This document shows positions 1-11,203 of a stretch of 64,000 bases of DNA, in pieces. The stretch comes from Cylicocyclus nassatus. Its lineage: Eukaryota > Nematoda > Chromadorea > Rhabditida > Strongylidae. The stretch spans positions 13,511,834-13,575,833 of the forward strand of contig CATQJL010000001.1 in the NCBI GenBank assembly GCA_958299035.1, written 5' to 3'. A program made the position numbers and the translations under genes. The stretch's first letter is position 1. Every line of letters begins with the position of its first letter. Under the pieces are notes generated by a model that made no database searches, had not been told where the DNA came from, and saw only the letters and a list, made by a program, of their open reading frames with translations.

Positions 1-1890
1 TGACAGTGTTCGCACCGCTTTCATGCCATATCACCAGTTCAAGAAGAGTCTGTTGAGCTATTATTTCCTTTCAACGGTCCTATTGCTTTTCGTTGCCGCC
101 GCCTTTGAATCGCCTTTTGTGCTCGAAATGGCCGTGCTCCCCTTTTCGCATATTCTGGCCCATCCTCTTCGCGTTTTTTTCGAGGATTCACATTCGTTTT
201 TCACATTGCGGTCAGAAAGGCGAATTCACCAACGAATAATTGCTCGAACGCAGATGTTTTGGCATGTAATCGGCGTGGCGAAATGCAGCTGGATAGATAT
301 GTGTGGATGAGCAGTCAACGAGGAGCGGACGATTGTCGAGAAATTTCTGGGTCAGAGGGAGAGGAGGAGGAAAGGGGATGAAAAGTCTATGCGAATTTTT
401 TGACAAATAATCCATCAAATATCAAATCCCTAAAGTGTAATGTGCCTTGATTTTCTGAGCGCATCGGTGTCAAATGAAAGCAAAAGTGCTGAAATTTCGA
501 ATGAGTAAAAATAGAATTTGTGTCCTACATACAAAAATATTTTCATGTTTCACTGCACTAAAAGCTGTTTCATTTAAAACGCAATGGCAGTGCTCATTTT
601 GTCACTTCCATATCGCCATTCATATTCAATTTTTTTCGAAATTAATACAATATCACTGTTAAAAAAATCCTATAAAATGGATCTTGACTTGTAATGCGAA
701 AATGACCACTAATGCATGAGCTCTTCTACAATAGAAGACATTTATATTTCATTTGGTACTGCAGAAAAGTTATAGTTGGAAGAAGTAGTAAGGTTCCTTC
801 CTTCAGCATATTTTCATATAGAACCCTGGATTTATCTGCTCGATAGGTGATCTAGTTTGAGTTTTTACGGAGAACAAATCACGAAATTACTGATGCTAAA
901 AAAATGCTAAAAAAATATTGCGAGGAGAGAGAATAGGGGGAAAGTCACTGCTACATGCTCCACATAACTTTTTGTGTTATTCTAAAGACCTTTTTTGTGT
1001 TATTCAAAAAAACTCCTTTTCTTTGACTTTGTTCAAGAAGCAAAGTGCCCTCATTTAGGGCGTTTCCAGAAATCTCGAAACGACCTCAAACTTGATGAAA
1101 AGTTTGTAGCTTCCAGGTTTTCCGTCGTTCACTTTTTTCTCAATGAAGCGAAAAAGTGCGTAGGAGGAATGCAGTGACTTATGAAAAAATGTAGGCAGAA
1201 ATCTATCTCGCATATCTATACCTCTAAGATTTATTGTTGGGAAAAGTGTTCTTAAACTTCATCTAATCGCACTTGACTCGCCCGAAAATTCCAATTATAA
1301 TTTTTACACTTGAGCCGTAATCCGTGACATGGATATGCTGAAAAGAATGCTTAGCGCAGATGAGCAATCGCTACGATTGCCTCACCTTTGCTGACCCGTG
1401 GCACCTGCTGGTGACGCAATCACACTGACAACACTTCTCACACGGATTATCCCCCCTACAATCACGACAACATGACGCAGAATTTGTGAATCATTGTGCT
1501 GGCACCTGTACTTGTCGCTGGCAATGCAATACCTCAATGTGGATTAGGTTGAAATGAATTTTCAAAAATTTTATCTAGTTTCTGCAGACCTGCGAAAAGC
1601 TGAGATTTTCTGTTTATCGCATAACTTTGAAGAGCTCTTTCCAATGTCGTGGGATACGTTGACTAAATTTCCTCATACATTTTTTGGTCTTGATCCTTGT
1701 TGTGGAAGCCGAAAAAGGAAATAGTCAATGATCTGGCGGACGTAAGTGTAGGCGGATTCATCTATAGAAAAAAAATGTACCGGAGGTCTGGTTTTTCGAT
1801 GCTCTATTGTGTAAAGAACTTTTGTGGCTATACAACCATAATTTTTGTGGCCATATAACACATACTGTAGAGCTGGCTTCAACTTTCTAG
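1..1890. other. Unassigned AT-rich stretch
   Basis: I see no recognisable gene or complete repeat here. A 95-codon open frame (23-310, plus) starts with a hydrophobic stretch that could be a signal peptide, and a 68-codon frame lies on the other strand (212-418), but neither has a recognisable domain or a clear exon boundary. Cellular exons with short introns could be missed by eye. Confidence 0.4.
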
Positions 1891-1939
1891 GGAGGATACC
1901 TAACTTAGCTAGCTCGGCCTTTTGAAAAGTGACTTATAT

Positions 1940-1975
1940 TAGGTTGTTGCATAAGTTCTGTCCGATTTTTTTGCC
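1940..1975 (+). repeat. Mariner-type terminal sequence (single end)
   Basis: TTAGGTTGTTGCATAAGT preceded by TA is the typical outer end of mariner-family elements. No matching opposite end was found by eye within a few kb, so this is an orphan or a truncated copy. About 1.4 kb of unassigned sequence follows (1976-3360). Confidence 0.5.
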
Positions 1976-3516
1976 TTATGTTTGAGGCAGCTGTTCTAAG
2001 AGAATTTCATCTCTAATGCAGTATTGTTAGTATCATTAGAAAGTGCTTTTCTTGCGCTTTCTAAGGCATATCAAATTTCAATAAATTTTTGTGTGTAAGG
2101 AGATTTCAGGCCTAAAATCTTCAGGTGGCCGAGGTACGTTTTCACCTTAGAAATATGTTCTTGCGAGGAAATCTCCACAATGCGCCCTTCAGGTCAAGTT
2201 TTTCAATTGGTAGCGGAATAAGGGTATAATAGGCTAGCATACGCATAAGTTCAGTTTCATGAAGAAAACGTCTTGCTAGTAAAATTCATTGTCAAACATT
2301 AATTTTCTGAATAGATGTTTTACAAGCTATAACTTTCTGTGAATAGAAGTAATCGACGACTTCAAAGTTGGAGGTGCTAGCGCAAAGCAAGGGCTAGCAG
2401 AGACCATCCATCAATTTTTTTTCGGCGCTCACGGCAACTGTAAAATTTTCGTAATTTATAAATAGGCATGCGCTGAAGCGAGGTCAAAAAGTGTCCAATT
2501 TTTTGTTCGGTCGAAAAAATCTCTCGGCGACGCAGACCCTATGGGCTCTTGCATGTTGCAGAATGATCTATGAAAATTTCTCTATTTATCCATTGTTAGA
2601 CAAGATGCCTATCAATTCTCATAAGGGAGCACTGCCATGTCAAATAAGAAAGGTTTGAAGAAAAGTGCTGTAAAGTTTTTGAGTTCTTGCTTCTTCCTTA
2701 ACACGGATTTCCAAAGGTTTCAATATGTGTCTGATAGCCAAGGAATTGCTCAACAAATAGAAACTAAGATTTTGGGAAATAGCTGACTATGAAAGAAGTT
2801 ATGACATTTTGGAGTCAAAAATTTCAAATCGGACAGAGTTACTGTAGGAATACGGTAAGAATTTCGAGCATGTGAAACCACGGTGAATTATGCCTAGGAC
2901 AAATTTTTTTTCAAAAAAATCTGAAAAATCGTGTACTAGGATTTTCGCGCACGCTGATCCTACTACACAACTTTTTACGAGTGTTTTCAGCTTCTTTGAA
3001 GGTGTAATCACATTTCTGACAAACACTGGAAAATCGGTTGTTACGATTTACCTGGGATAACTTTGGATAGAAGCATCACAGTAAAGTGGAAATTTCATAT
3101 TCGAAATCAGCGGCTTCCATTACCATAGTATAAGAGATTTTGGATTGTTTGATTTTGTTCCAAGGCAGAATATGGCTTCAAACGACTTAAAATCCTTGTC
3201 GAAGTTCCTACAGTAATCCTACAGTAATGAAGCGGTGATTCGCTCGATACTGCAAATCTAAGTTGAAGCCTCTACAGAACGGTATTTGAATGGCGGAAAA
3301 AGACACAACTGGAAGAAAGATATGGACTAAAAAGTGTGTACTTACTTTTGGAACACCCTGTATGTTCTGAATCGACTTGAAATGTCGATTCCAATATTCT
3401 ATTCCTAGACGCTTAATCTGGAGCGAGTTATTGATCATTTCTGTGCAAAATTTGCATACTCATGACTTAATAGCAACTCGACATCATCAAGTAGCTGCTA
3501 ACACACTTGCGTTAAA

Positions 3517-3999
3517 TCTTATATATAAAGCTGAATGTCTGTTTGTCTGTATGTCTGTATGTATGTCTGTCTGTACGTATGTTCCGAATAGAAAATTCCA
3601 TTTCTGAACCGATCGGGACCAAACTTGGCACACATACACATCGGGCCCCGGCGGGTGTCATAGGCTACTTTTCGTCATCGATCGATATCGATTTTATCGA
3701 TTTTTTGCAAAATTTGAGCTACGGGGCTGGGAGTTGGCACAGGGGGGGGGGGGGTAATCGAGCATGCTGATCAACCCCGTGGGGGTGATCAGCATGCTCG
3801 ATTACACCCCCCTGCCAAATTCCAGCCCCCTAGCTCAAATTTTGCAAAAAATCGATAAAATTGACATCGATCGATAACGAAAAGTGGACTGTGACACCCG
3901 CCGGGGCTCGAAGTGCATGTGTGCCAAGTTTGGTCCGGATCGGTTAAGAAATGGATTTTTCTATTCGGAACATACGGCGGAGCCGGGTAAGCCAGCTAG
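3517..3999 (+). mobile_element. Helitron-like non-autonomous element 1, internally palindromic
   Basis: The element begins TCTTATATATAAAGCTGAATG after an A (3516) and ends with a GC-rich hairpin (GGCGGAGCCGGG) shortly before CTAG at 3996-3999, followed by T. TC...CTRR ends, a subterminal 3' hairpin and insertion between A and T are Helitron hallmarks. Inside, about 200-bp arms (3576-3776 and 3777-3977) are inverted copies, so the body folds on itself. The 5' part carries TGTCTGT-type short repeats. No Rep/helicase is present. Related copies lie at 8928-9309, 17040-17306, inside both arms of the palindrome at 57714-61945, and at 63698-64000. A different non-autonomous family with similar ends remains possible. 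Confidence 0.6.
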
Positions 4000-4631
4000 T
4001 TTATCAATAATATTAGGTTGTCAAGAAAATAATGTCGTTTTTTATTTGCTTGCTTTAACAAAGCAACCAGACTCAACCCAACAAAGGATAAGGGGTATTG
4101 TTCGATAGAACAAAGCTAGCTCTACAAGATGGCGTTCATGATTTTGCGCCAAGTTCGATCCACAAAAGTTTGAACTTAAAATCTATAGATTTCCAAATGC
4201 CCAAAAAATCGAAAAATCAGATCTCCGTTCATATAATTTCTACGGACCTCCCACTCACATGCGTCAATGTTTTCGATATCAGACACCCATATGTGCAGTT
4301 GCTGTGTTTTTTCCTTGACCAGACATAGAGAAAACGAAAGTTTTCATGATTTTCTCAGATCAATGCTGAGCCGTTCTTGCATATGTAATTCTATACTACA
4401 AGCCTAGGTAAGTATAACTGTAGATTCCCAGCCCATTCCGAGCAGTAGTTCTCGAGAAATATTGAATTCAGCTCTCTTTCTTTCAATTTCAGCGGTAAAA
4501 TCTACATTTCTCGAAAACTACCGCTCGGAATAGGCTAAAAATCTACAGTTACCCTACCTAGGCTTGTAGTATAAAGTTACATATGCAAGAACGGCTCAGC
4601 ATTGCTTTGAAAATATCATGAAAATTTTCGT

Positions 4632-4644
4632 TTTCTCAGTTTCT
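4632..4644. repeat. RTE target-site duplication, left copy
   Basis: The 13-bp sequence TTTCTCAGTTTCT here recurs at 7253-7265 on the other side of the RTE element. The repeat defines both insertion boundaries to the base. Confidence 0.8.
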
Positions 4645-7252
4645 TACTTACTTAGATACTTAGATGGCCCGGCTTCACGTGACGTGCGGGCCCCAGCTCA
4701 AACAGAAGTTTCCATTTCTCCCTGTCCCTCGCTTCTGACATCCACGATCTTCTTGGCTGACGTCGGTGGCTGCGTCCACGAGTTCCAGGTGCAAAAATCG
4801 TATCCAGCTGATTTCTCGGCTGGTCCATCCGTTCCACGAACACGTCTGCCCATCTCGTTGGAGGTCTTCCTCGGGGACGTTTTGCTTCGCGAGGAATCCA
4901 CTCCGATGTTCTTAGTGTCCATCTGTCGTCTGTTCTTCTCATAATGTGACCGGCCCAACGATGCTTCGCTTTCGCAACGTAATCCGCTGGGTCACGAAGA
5001 CGGGACATTCTCCTCATATCCGTACTGCGAAGTCCGACGAGATGTTGTTTGTGTCGGGTCATCTTCAGGAGACTACGCTCTAGCGCTCTGTGGGTGGTCC
5101 TTAAAGCTTTCGAAGTGGCGACGGTGTCAGCCCAAGTCTCAGCTGCGTAACAGAGCGCCGGAAGAACGGTTGAGTCGAACAGGTAGGCACGAAGCTCCGG
5201 GTCCGTCAGTTGGTCGGTGGCTTTCTTCAGAAGCCCGAAGGCGGCCCAGGCTGCTCTTCTTCTCCTGTTAAGTTCTTCCCTCAAGTCGTTCTCCATGTTC
5301 ATCGAACGTCCGAGATACACGTAAGAAGACGTCTCCGTGATAGGGGTGCCTTCCAATTCCATTTCTGCATCTTCGCAAAGGGCGTTCTTCATGAACTGAG
5401 TCTTCTTCCGATTAATTCGCAATCCGATCTTCTTCCCTACTTCGTTCAGTTCCTTCAGCATCGTCTCTGCTTCAGTGATACTGCTCGAAAAGAAAACGAT
5501 GTCGTCCGCAAAACGAAGGTTCGACAGGAATCTCCCATTAACTCGTATGCCTCTCTCGTCCCAGTCCAGTGACTTCATCACCCACTGCAAGGCCGCGGTG
5601 AACAGCTTCGGCGAAATTGTGTCGCCTTGTCGAACCCCCTTCCCAAGTGGGATGGTCAGGGGGCGATGGAATAGCTGCATCGTCGTTGTACAGTCCTTGT
5701 AACAGTCGGCTAACGTCCTCACGTAAGCTGGGTCCACTCCTTGATCGACTAGCGCAGACAGGATGGCGTTGGTTTCGACGCTGTCAAAGGCTTTCTCGTA
5801 GTCGACAAAGGTTAGGACGAGAAGTCGGTATTCCCGGCAGACTTCTATAACCCTCGAAACCGTTTGGATGTGGTCCATGCAGCTGAATCCTTTGCGAAAT
5901 CCAGCTTGTTCTTGGGATTGGGCTTCATCCAGCGTTCTAGATATGCGAGCGAGGATAATCTTCGTGAAAAGCTTGTACAGCACACTCAGCAGGCATATTG
6001 GACGGTAGTTCCGAAGATCTTCCCGTTCACCCTTCTTGAAAAGAAGACGGTTCTTGATGTTCTCCACTGGTCGGGAATCCTTTCCTTCTGAAGGTAAGAT
6101 GTTAGGTGCGATGCGAGGATCTCGTGTAGACGTTGTCCTCCAGCTCGCAGAAATTCGACGGAAAGATGATCTGGTCCTAGAGCCGTGGACGTCTTTATGG
6201 TCTGAATCGCTGTGCGCACTTCAGCAGGTAGAATTCGTGGTGGTACTTCTCCAGTGGGAACAACGGGCATCGGCACGGGTGTTGATGAGCGGAAGAGGTT
6301 GGTATAGAAGTTTTTCGCGATAGATTCCATCTTGTGTCGGGAAGAAGTCGGAGTCCCGTCTTCGTTTAATAGTGCAGCCAGCGGTACGCGATATTCACAG
6401 AGGTCCCTTCGGCACTTCTTGAGACTTCGTCTTCCTTCGGCTGCTTCCAGTATCTTGGCTTACCTATACTTCCTGAGATCCTCCTGCAAAGCTGTTCTGC
6501 AACTGGCGTTGGCTATCAGTCGCTCGAGACGGGTTGCATTCGGATCCTGCCTCAGAAATCTTCTTCTTTCAAGCATTTCCTTGGTGGTCTTCGAAATGCG
6601 TTCCACGTTCTTCTCGGAAGTCACTGAGGCGCACTCTCCGCAGGCTCGCAATCCTTTCAGAAGCCGGTCGTAGTCGTACGTTGGGTCCTCCTCGATGGGC
6701 CAGTCACAACTTGATATGAGCTCCTCCAGCCTGTTACCGTCATAAACGACATTCTTCCTTCTCGCGGCACTGTGGCAGACCTTCTTTTCCAGCCTTCGAC
6801 TGAATCGTACCTTCGCTCGAAGGAGGCGGTGATCGAAGCCACTGCAGAAGGATGGAACTACTGAGATATCGAGCAAGCTCCACCTTCGGCTGGTGAAAAT
6901 GTGGTCGATCTCCGCGTGGGTCGTTCCGTTGGGCGATTCCCATGTCCACCGGCGATGTTCTTTCTTCATAAAGATGGAATTTTCATGGAAAAGTCGTGCG
7001 GCGAAGAGAAGCCCAACAAAACGGTTGCCGTTTTCGTTCCGGAGCCCATATCCAAACTTCCCGATCCTATATTCCTTTTCCAGTGGCATCCCGATTTTCG
7101 CGTTGAAGTCGCCCACAACAAACTTATAAAAGGACTTCTCGTTGCGGACGACCTCCTCCACATCTTCGTAGAAAGCATCTAGTTCTGATTCGTCAGCTGT
7201 TGATGTTGGAGAATAGCAGTTGATGATGCTGATGGTTTTCAGACCATCAGCA
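4645..7252 (-). mobile_element. RTE-clade non-LTR retrotransposon, 5'-truncated
   Basis: A 2.6-kb element on the minus strand bounded by a 13-bp target duplication. Its coding sequence runs from inside the endonuclease domain to a natural-looking C-terminus, and the 3' end is only a few bases of a CTAAGTAAGTAAG-type tail beyond the stop. A very short 3' UTR with a short tandem tail is characteristic of RTE elements. The 5' end is cut inside the endonuclease, as usual for target-primed reverse transcription that stops early. Only one stop and one frameshift are visible, so it is a relatively recent insertion. A 632-bp copy of the same family lies at 54410-55041. Confidence 0.85.
4652..7252 (-). 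pseudogene. RTE endonuclease-reverse transcriptase pseudogene
   Basis: The encoded protein would nick target DNA with an apurinic-type endonuclease and copy its own RNA into the nick. On the minus strand the first part (7252-6460) is endonuclease: INCYSPTS, the GDFNA motif, the EIDHI motif and a GFDHRLL segment close to the C-terminal SDH motif of the family. An in-frame TAA interrupts the linker near 6460, and the frame then continues to about 6040. A single-base loss there shifts the frame into the reverse transcriptase (6067-4652, 471 codons). Its motifs in order are DYEKAFD (residues 89-95), GVRQGD (144-149) and the catalytic FADD (186-189, bases 5512-5501), then a long C-terminal region with a conserved HRWAGHIMR segment. 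The N-terminal part of the endonuclease is missing through 5' truncation. The protein is therefore non-functional, although the catalytic residues of the polymerase survive. Confidence 0.85.
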
Positions 7253-7559
7253 TTTCTCAGTTTCTAGCCAGGGAAAAAATACAGCAACTGCACATATGGG
7301 TGTCTGATAACGAAAGTAAAATAAAAATTATTTGGATAAAGATCTGATTTTTTTGATTTTTTGGGCATTTGAAAATGTTTAGATTTTGAGTTCGAAGTTT
7401 CCGCGGATCGAGCTTGGCGCGATATTATGAAAGCCATCTTGTAAAGCTTGCTTTGCTCTATCCAACAGTATCCCTTATTCTTTATTGGATTGAGTGTGGT
7501 TGCTTTGTTAGGGCAAGCAAATAAAAAACGACATTATTTTCTTGACAACCTAATAAAAG

Positions 7560-8270
7560 ATTCGTTACAATGTTATTTCGATGTATTAATGATATGCAAG
7601 ATTGCCTGTAAGTAGATATCTGCCCGAAAAAGGTGCTGCTATGTTGATTAGTATGCGAATTACGCATCTTAAAAAGCTCGTTCTCGCTACAAAATGGTGC
7701 GACGCAGCTAGGATTATCATATATGGAATAAGCGTTTCAAGCTGATTCAGAACATATATATCTTTTTACAAAAAGCCGAGCTGGTTGAGTGCCTTCCCTT
7801 ATTGATATACAGTATGGACAAATCACCGGTCGCTCTTCATTACTGTAGGATCAAAAAGAAAACTGAATAATTGCATACTTTTTACTCTGCTGGATTAATT
7901 TCTTACCTTTTTGCAGGTTTCAAGGCTTTACAAAGCATAGTCGCATTTTAAGGAACATTGAGACAAAAGCTTGTACGGTATCTCTGGCGTAACTCATGAA
8001 AGAAGCAGTGCAGTAAAGTACAAGATTCACAGAAAAGATGTTGCAATGAGCACAAAATCTTACATTTGGCATTTGGTGGCATTTCGACGGCATGTTTCCG
8101 TTTCAGGACCAGGCAATCCACGACACTGGGGAAACACGAGGAAAAGCTACTTTCTTTCTTGTGACTGTTTAAACAATCATGTTTTGGAAGTGGTGGTTAT
8201 CAAGAAGAAGTTAAATAAGAGAAAACTTATTATAAAAAGCAAGTTCTGTTCTTATAAGGAAAGCGTGCTT
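7560..8270. other. Remnant foldback flank and unassigned sequence
   Basis: 7640-7800 resembles the right arm of the 24174-24604 foldback family. The rest, to 8270, contains only short open frames with no recognisable features. Confidence 0.4.
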
Positions 8271-8272
8271 GG

Positions 8273-8705
8273 TCGAACTGGCCTTTCCAGATGAGATCCA
8301 TACTGCTTCCAGGAGTATTAAGCGGTGATTCCAAATCTGCCAAGCGCATTTGGACGCCAAGTTATGGGCGCTTTTCAGGTCAAAAAAATTGGACGCAAAA
8401 CTGGAACAAAATCGCCCAATATTGCTCAAATGGTCCAGCGTCAAGTAACAGCTAAGAGCCGTTTATGCATAGATACTTTTTGTCTAATATGCTAATACTC
8501 AACATTGCTTTATCTGAGCTCTTGAGAGATTGTAATAATCGATTTTACCTAAATTCTGCAATCATTTTTCGTTTCAAAAAACGGCCATAACTCGGCGTCC
8601 AGAAGTGCTTGGCAGAATTGGAAGGCAGATTTGAAATCACTGTGCAATACTCTTCAAAGCATTATGGGTCTCATCTGAAAAGACCACTCCGACTGTACAC
8701 GCTTC
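8273..8705. repeat. Foldback element of the CTTGGCAG family
   Basis: Arms of about 100-130 bp (8273-8375 and 8575-8705) are imperfect inverted copies. The motif GTCCAGAAGTGCTTGGCAG followed by AAGGCAGATTTGAAATCA recurs in related form at 23103-23405, 11204-14647 and 14790-14900. The family is interspersed and non-coding. Confidence 0.6.
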
Positions 8706-8927
8706 CCTTGTTCGTAAGTCGAAGGGTACGTCAAAGCCAAACTAATTTTGGTGCATCCTTCAAATTCTTACCTCCTTCTCGTAGTATCGTTTCTGGCGAC
8801 GTTGTCGATCTTGTTCTGCACATAACTCTGAGCAAGGTGCCCTCAAGGCTGAGAGAAATAATCACTTAATAACTTCACTAAAGAGCTATGAACGAAAAAC
8901 GCACTTTTTGAAGTTTTTTATCAATTA

Positions 8928-9309
8928 CTAGCTGGCTTCTCCGGCTCCGCCCGGCCCTGTCAAAACATTATGATAAAGCTTTTATCCCTATCCCTGTACA
9001 ACCTTTCCCTGTGCCCACGTCTACATGCCAATTCACTATTTCCGCCGTTTTAGTAATCAGCATGCTCGATTACCCCCCGTGCCTACTCCCAGCCCCGCAG
9101 CTGAAACTTTTCAAAAAATCGATAAATCGATAAAATCAATATCGATCGATGACGAAAAGTAGCCCATGACACCCGCCCGGTCCCGAAGTGTATGTGTGCC
9201 AAGTTTGGTACGGATCGGTTCAGAAATGGAATTTCTAATCGGAACATACAAACATACATACATACAGACAGACAGACAGACAAACAGACATTCAGCTTTA
9301 TATATAAGA
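8928..9309 (-). mobile_element. Helitron-like non-autonomous element 2
   Basis: On the minus strand it begins TCTTATATATAAAGCTGAATG at 9309 and ends GCCAGCTAG at 8928, after a GGCGGAGCCGG segment. It shares the body of element 1 in single copy, including ATCGATATCGATTTTATCGAT runs and the GGGGCTGGGAGT segment. Unlike element 1 it is not internally palindromic. No coding sequence. Confidence 0.6.
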
Positions 9310-11200
9310 CTTCACCACGATTAAAGATGTTACTCTGCGTTGTCACGTTATAGACAAAAGCAAAACCTATCGAATGTACGAAAAAATCGCTTGAAAAGAA
9401 GTAAAATGAAAAAACAAGAGGTTTTCACAGGGCCCGGCGGGGGTGGCGCTTTCACAAGCTGGATATCGTTTTTGGCCCGAAAAAGCAAAGGGGAAGTCGT
9501 ATTTTGGGGTCCGGGGCGGAGCCACGGACCTCAAAATACGACTTCCCCTTTGTTTACCGATAAACAATCCACATATCATTCTTTATTCATCATTCCTTGT
9601 TGATGCTACTGTCCTATGAACTTAGATTTCAGCAATGTGAAGATTCTGTGCTCCGATCGCTAGCCTGCCCGCAGGCGGGAATTCAAATCGCAATTCTTGT
9701 AAGAGGAAAATAACAAAATAGGCTCGTTTTCAATGCACAAGTAACGATATGGCACCAAATTTGCTGTATAGTTGGAGGACCATGAGCACAAAAAAGTATG
9801 AAGAATTATGAGAAACTTATGTGAATTTAAAAAATGGTAAGTGTAAATGGTAAGTGTAAATGGTAATGGTAAAATGGTAAGTGTCGAAATTAGGCGGCTC
9901 CCGCGCCACCTGGGAGCCACCTGGGGTGGCTCCCTGCTTCCCTTCACATAATTTCCCAGATTTCTTTACATAAATGTGGACTAGGTCGAGAATATTACTA
10001 TATGTTTAAATCCGCTTCCAAAACCACCAAGGCACAGCTTAGATACAGCCCAAATAGGGTTCGCAGCGTTATGATCGGCCTCAGAAAGCGCGCACTAATC
10101 GCAATCGGTTAGTAAATTGTAAAGGTTCGCAGCTGACTAATAAATGAGTAGTATTTTAGATATATAAACGTCAAAGTTTGTGCAAATCTTGACCCTATGT
10201 TTTTTTTATAGATTCCTTTGCGGATGAACCCATTGAGCTGAAATCTTGAAAACATATATTTTCGGCCTCGGTAGATGGTTTTAAGCTACCCTTCGAAGCA
10301 ATTCGTGGAATTCTTCTATCAATTTAATGATTTTTGGCACCTCGCAAGGGAAAGTGAACACTTACCAGCCGCTAACAAATTGCTTGCACATTTTGGTGTG
10401 AACAATGCAGTGATCATTTCCACTTTGAAATTAGAAGGTGCAGTCACTCCAGTAAGCCTTTCTGGGGTAAGCTCGTGCAGGAGGGTAAGGGGGAGGGCTG
10501 CAGTGCAGTATTTATACTGCAGAAAGGGGGTGGAGAATATGGCCCAAAAGGACGGGAAGGTAGAAGGACAAAGTGTGGTTTTTGGCCATCCCCTCAAACG
10601 ATGATTCGGGCTGGACCAGGAAAGCCAGGTAGTACTACTATAATAAGCGCCGAGGCCGCCCATCTTATTATCTGCGTATATTTGTTTGTCAGGGACTTAC
10701 GGGGGTCAAAAATAGGGTCAAAGGGGAAGTCGTAAGGAATTTTGGCTTCAAAGGGGATATCGTTTTCAAAATTCTGAAATGCCACCTCCTGCCGGGCCCT
10801 GGGTTTTCAAAAACACAGCTGCCAGCCTTCTCGTTTAAATTTGAAAAAATGAGGTTTTGCGAAGTTGTCAGCATGAAAATAGAGATCAAGAGTTTCAATA
10901 AGACGTGTAGTTTGCTTGACTCAAAACAAAGAAAGGGGTACCAGAGAAAAATGCCCTGCGCCCCGCGTTTGGGGTAGCGAAATAGCGCGCAATTCGCGGA
11001 GACGCAGAAGAGAAAGAGCAAAGGCGACGGGGCATTGCTCTGGTCGTAGAGCTTCTTGATGAAACCCTGCAAAGTTATAAGTCTGAAGCGCCGCTTCGCG
11101 GCGCTTTGAAATAGCTGCGTGTGTGAAATGGGATGTTACTAAAGCTAGCATTTTTCAAGTTTTGTGACGAACCTTTTCCTCGCTAACGAATAGTGAACCC
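9310..11200. other. Mixed repeat fragments; one possible exon
   Basis: Contents: a strong hairpin (9486-9552), short tandem repeats of ATGGTAAGTGTAA (about 9833-9890), and GGGGAAGTCGTA fragments near 10720 shared with the 9486 hairpin. An open frame at 10275-10604 has exon-like character up to a GTAAGC donor-like site near 10468, but no recognisable domain. A GCCAGGTAGT sequence at about 10630 resembles the 3' end of the Helitron-like family. None of these resolves into a gene. Confidence 0.35.
9486..9552. repeat. Near-perfect hairpin, about 28-bp stem
   Basis: CAAAGGGGAAGTCGTATTTT on the left is mirrored by its complement on the right, with a short GC-rich loop between. The GGGGAAGTCGTA unit also occurs alone near 10720, so this is probably a small inverted-repeat transposon rather than a terminator. 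Confidence 0.7.
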
Positions 11201-11203
11201 AGA

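Larger units (their letters stand above)
4013..7553. mobile_element. Mariner-ended palindromic element interrupted by an RTE insertion
   Basis: Ends are TTAGGTTGTCAAG (4013) and its complement ending at 7553, each flanked by TA (4011-4012 and 7554-7555), the target duplication of Tc1/mariner elements. Without the RTE insert the element is about 930 bp and is one long palindrome: left arm 4013 to about 4480, right arm about 4490-4644 plus 7266-7553. It carries no transposase, so it would need one in trans. An uninterrupted relative of 945 bp is at 39716-40660 and a second RTE-interrupted relative at 53592-55336. Confidence 0.75.
1897..7810. mobile_element. Nested transposon stack inside a foldback-type element
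   Basis: The sequence at 1897-1925 (TACCTAACTTAGCT followed by CTCGGCCTTTTG) matches the terminal repeat of the compact 431-bp foldback at 24174-24604. The complementary terminal-like sequence appears at about 7765-7795 (AAAAAGCCGAGCTGG), and the bodies at 3360-3516 and 7560-7770 also resemble that element. Between them lie a mariner-type end (1940), a Helitron-like element (3517-3999) and a mariner-ended palindrome holding an RTE element (4013-7553). I infer an old foldback expanded by successive insertions. The order is inferred from which sequence interrupts which. Some body pieces look rearranged, so the outer limits are approximate. Confidence 0.4.

Noticed and set aside
23..310. Small secreted protein gene at the window start
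   Set aside because: A hydrophobic N-terminus alone is weak evidence; there is no conserved motif, and the opposite strand is open as well.
3543..3770. Open frames within Helitron-like elements
   Set aside because: They encode TGTCTGT-derived low-complexity peptides and vary between copies; no Rep or helicase motif is present.
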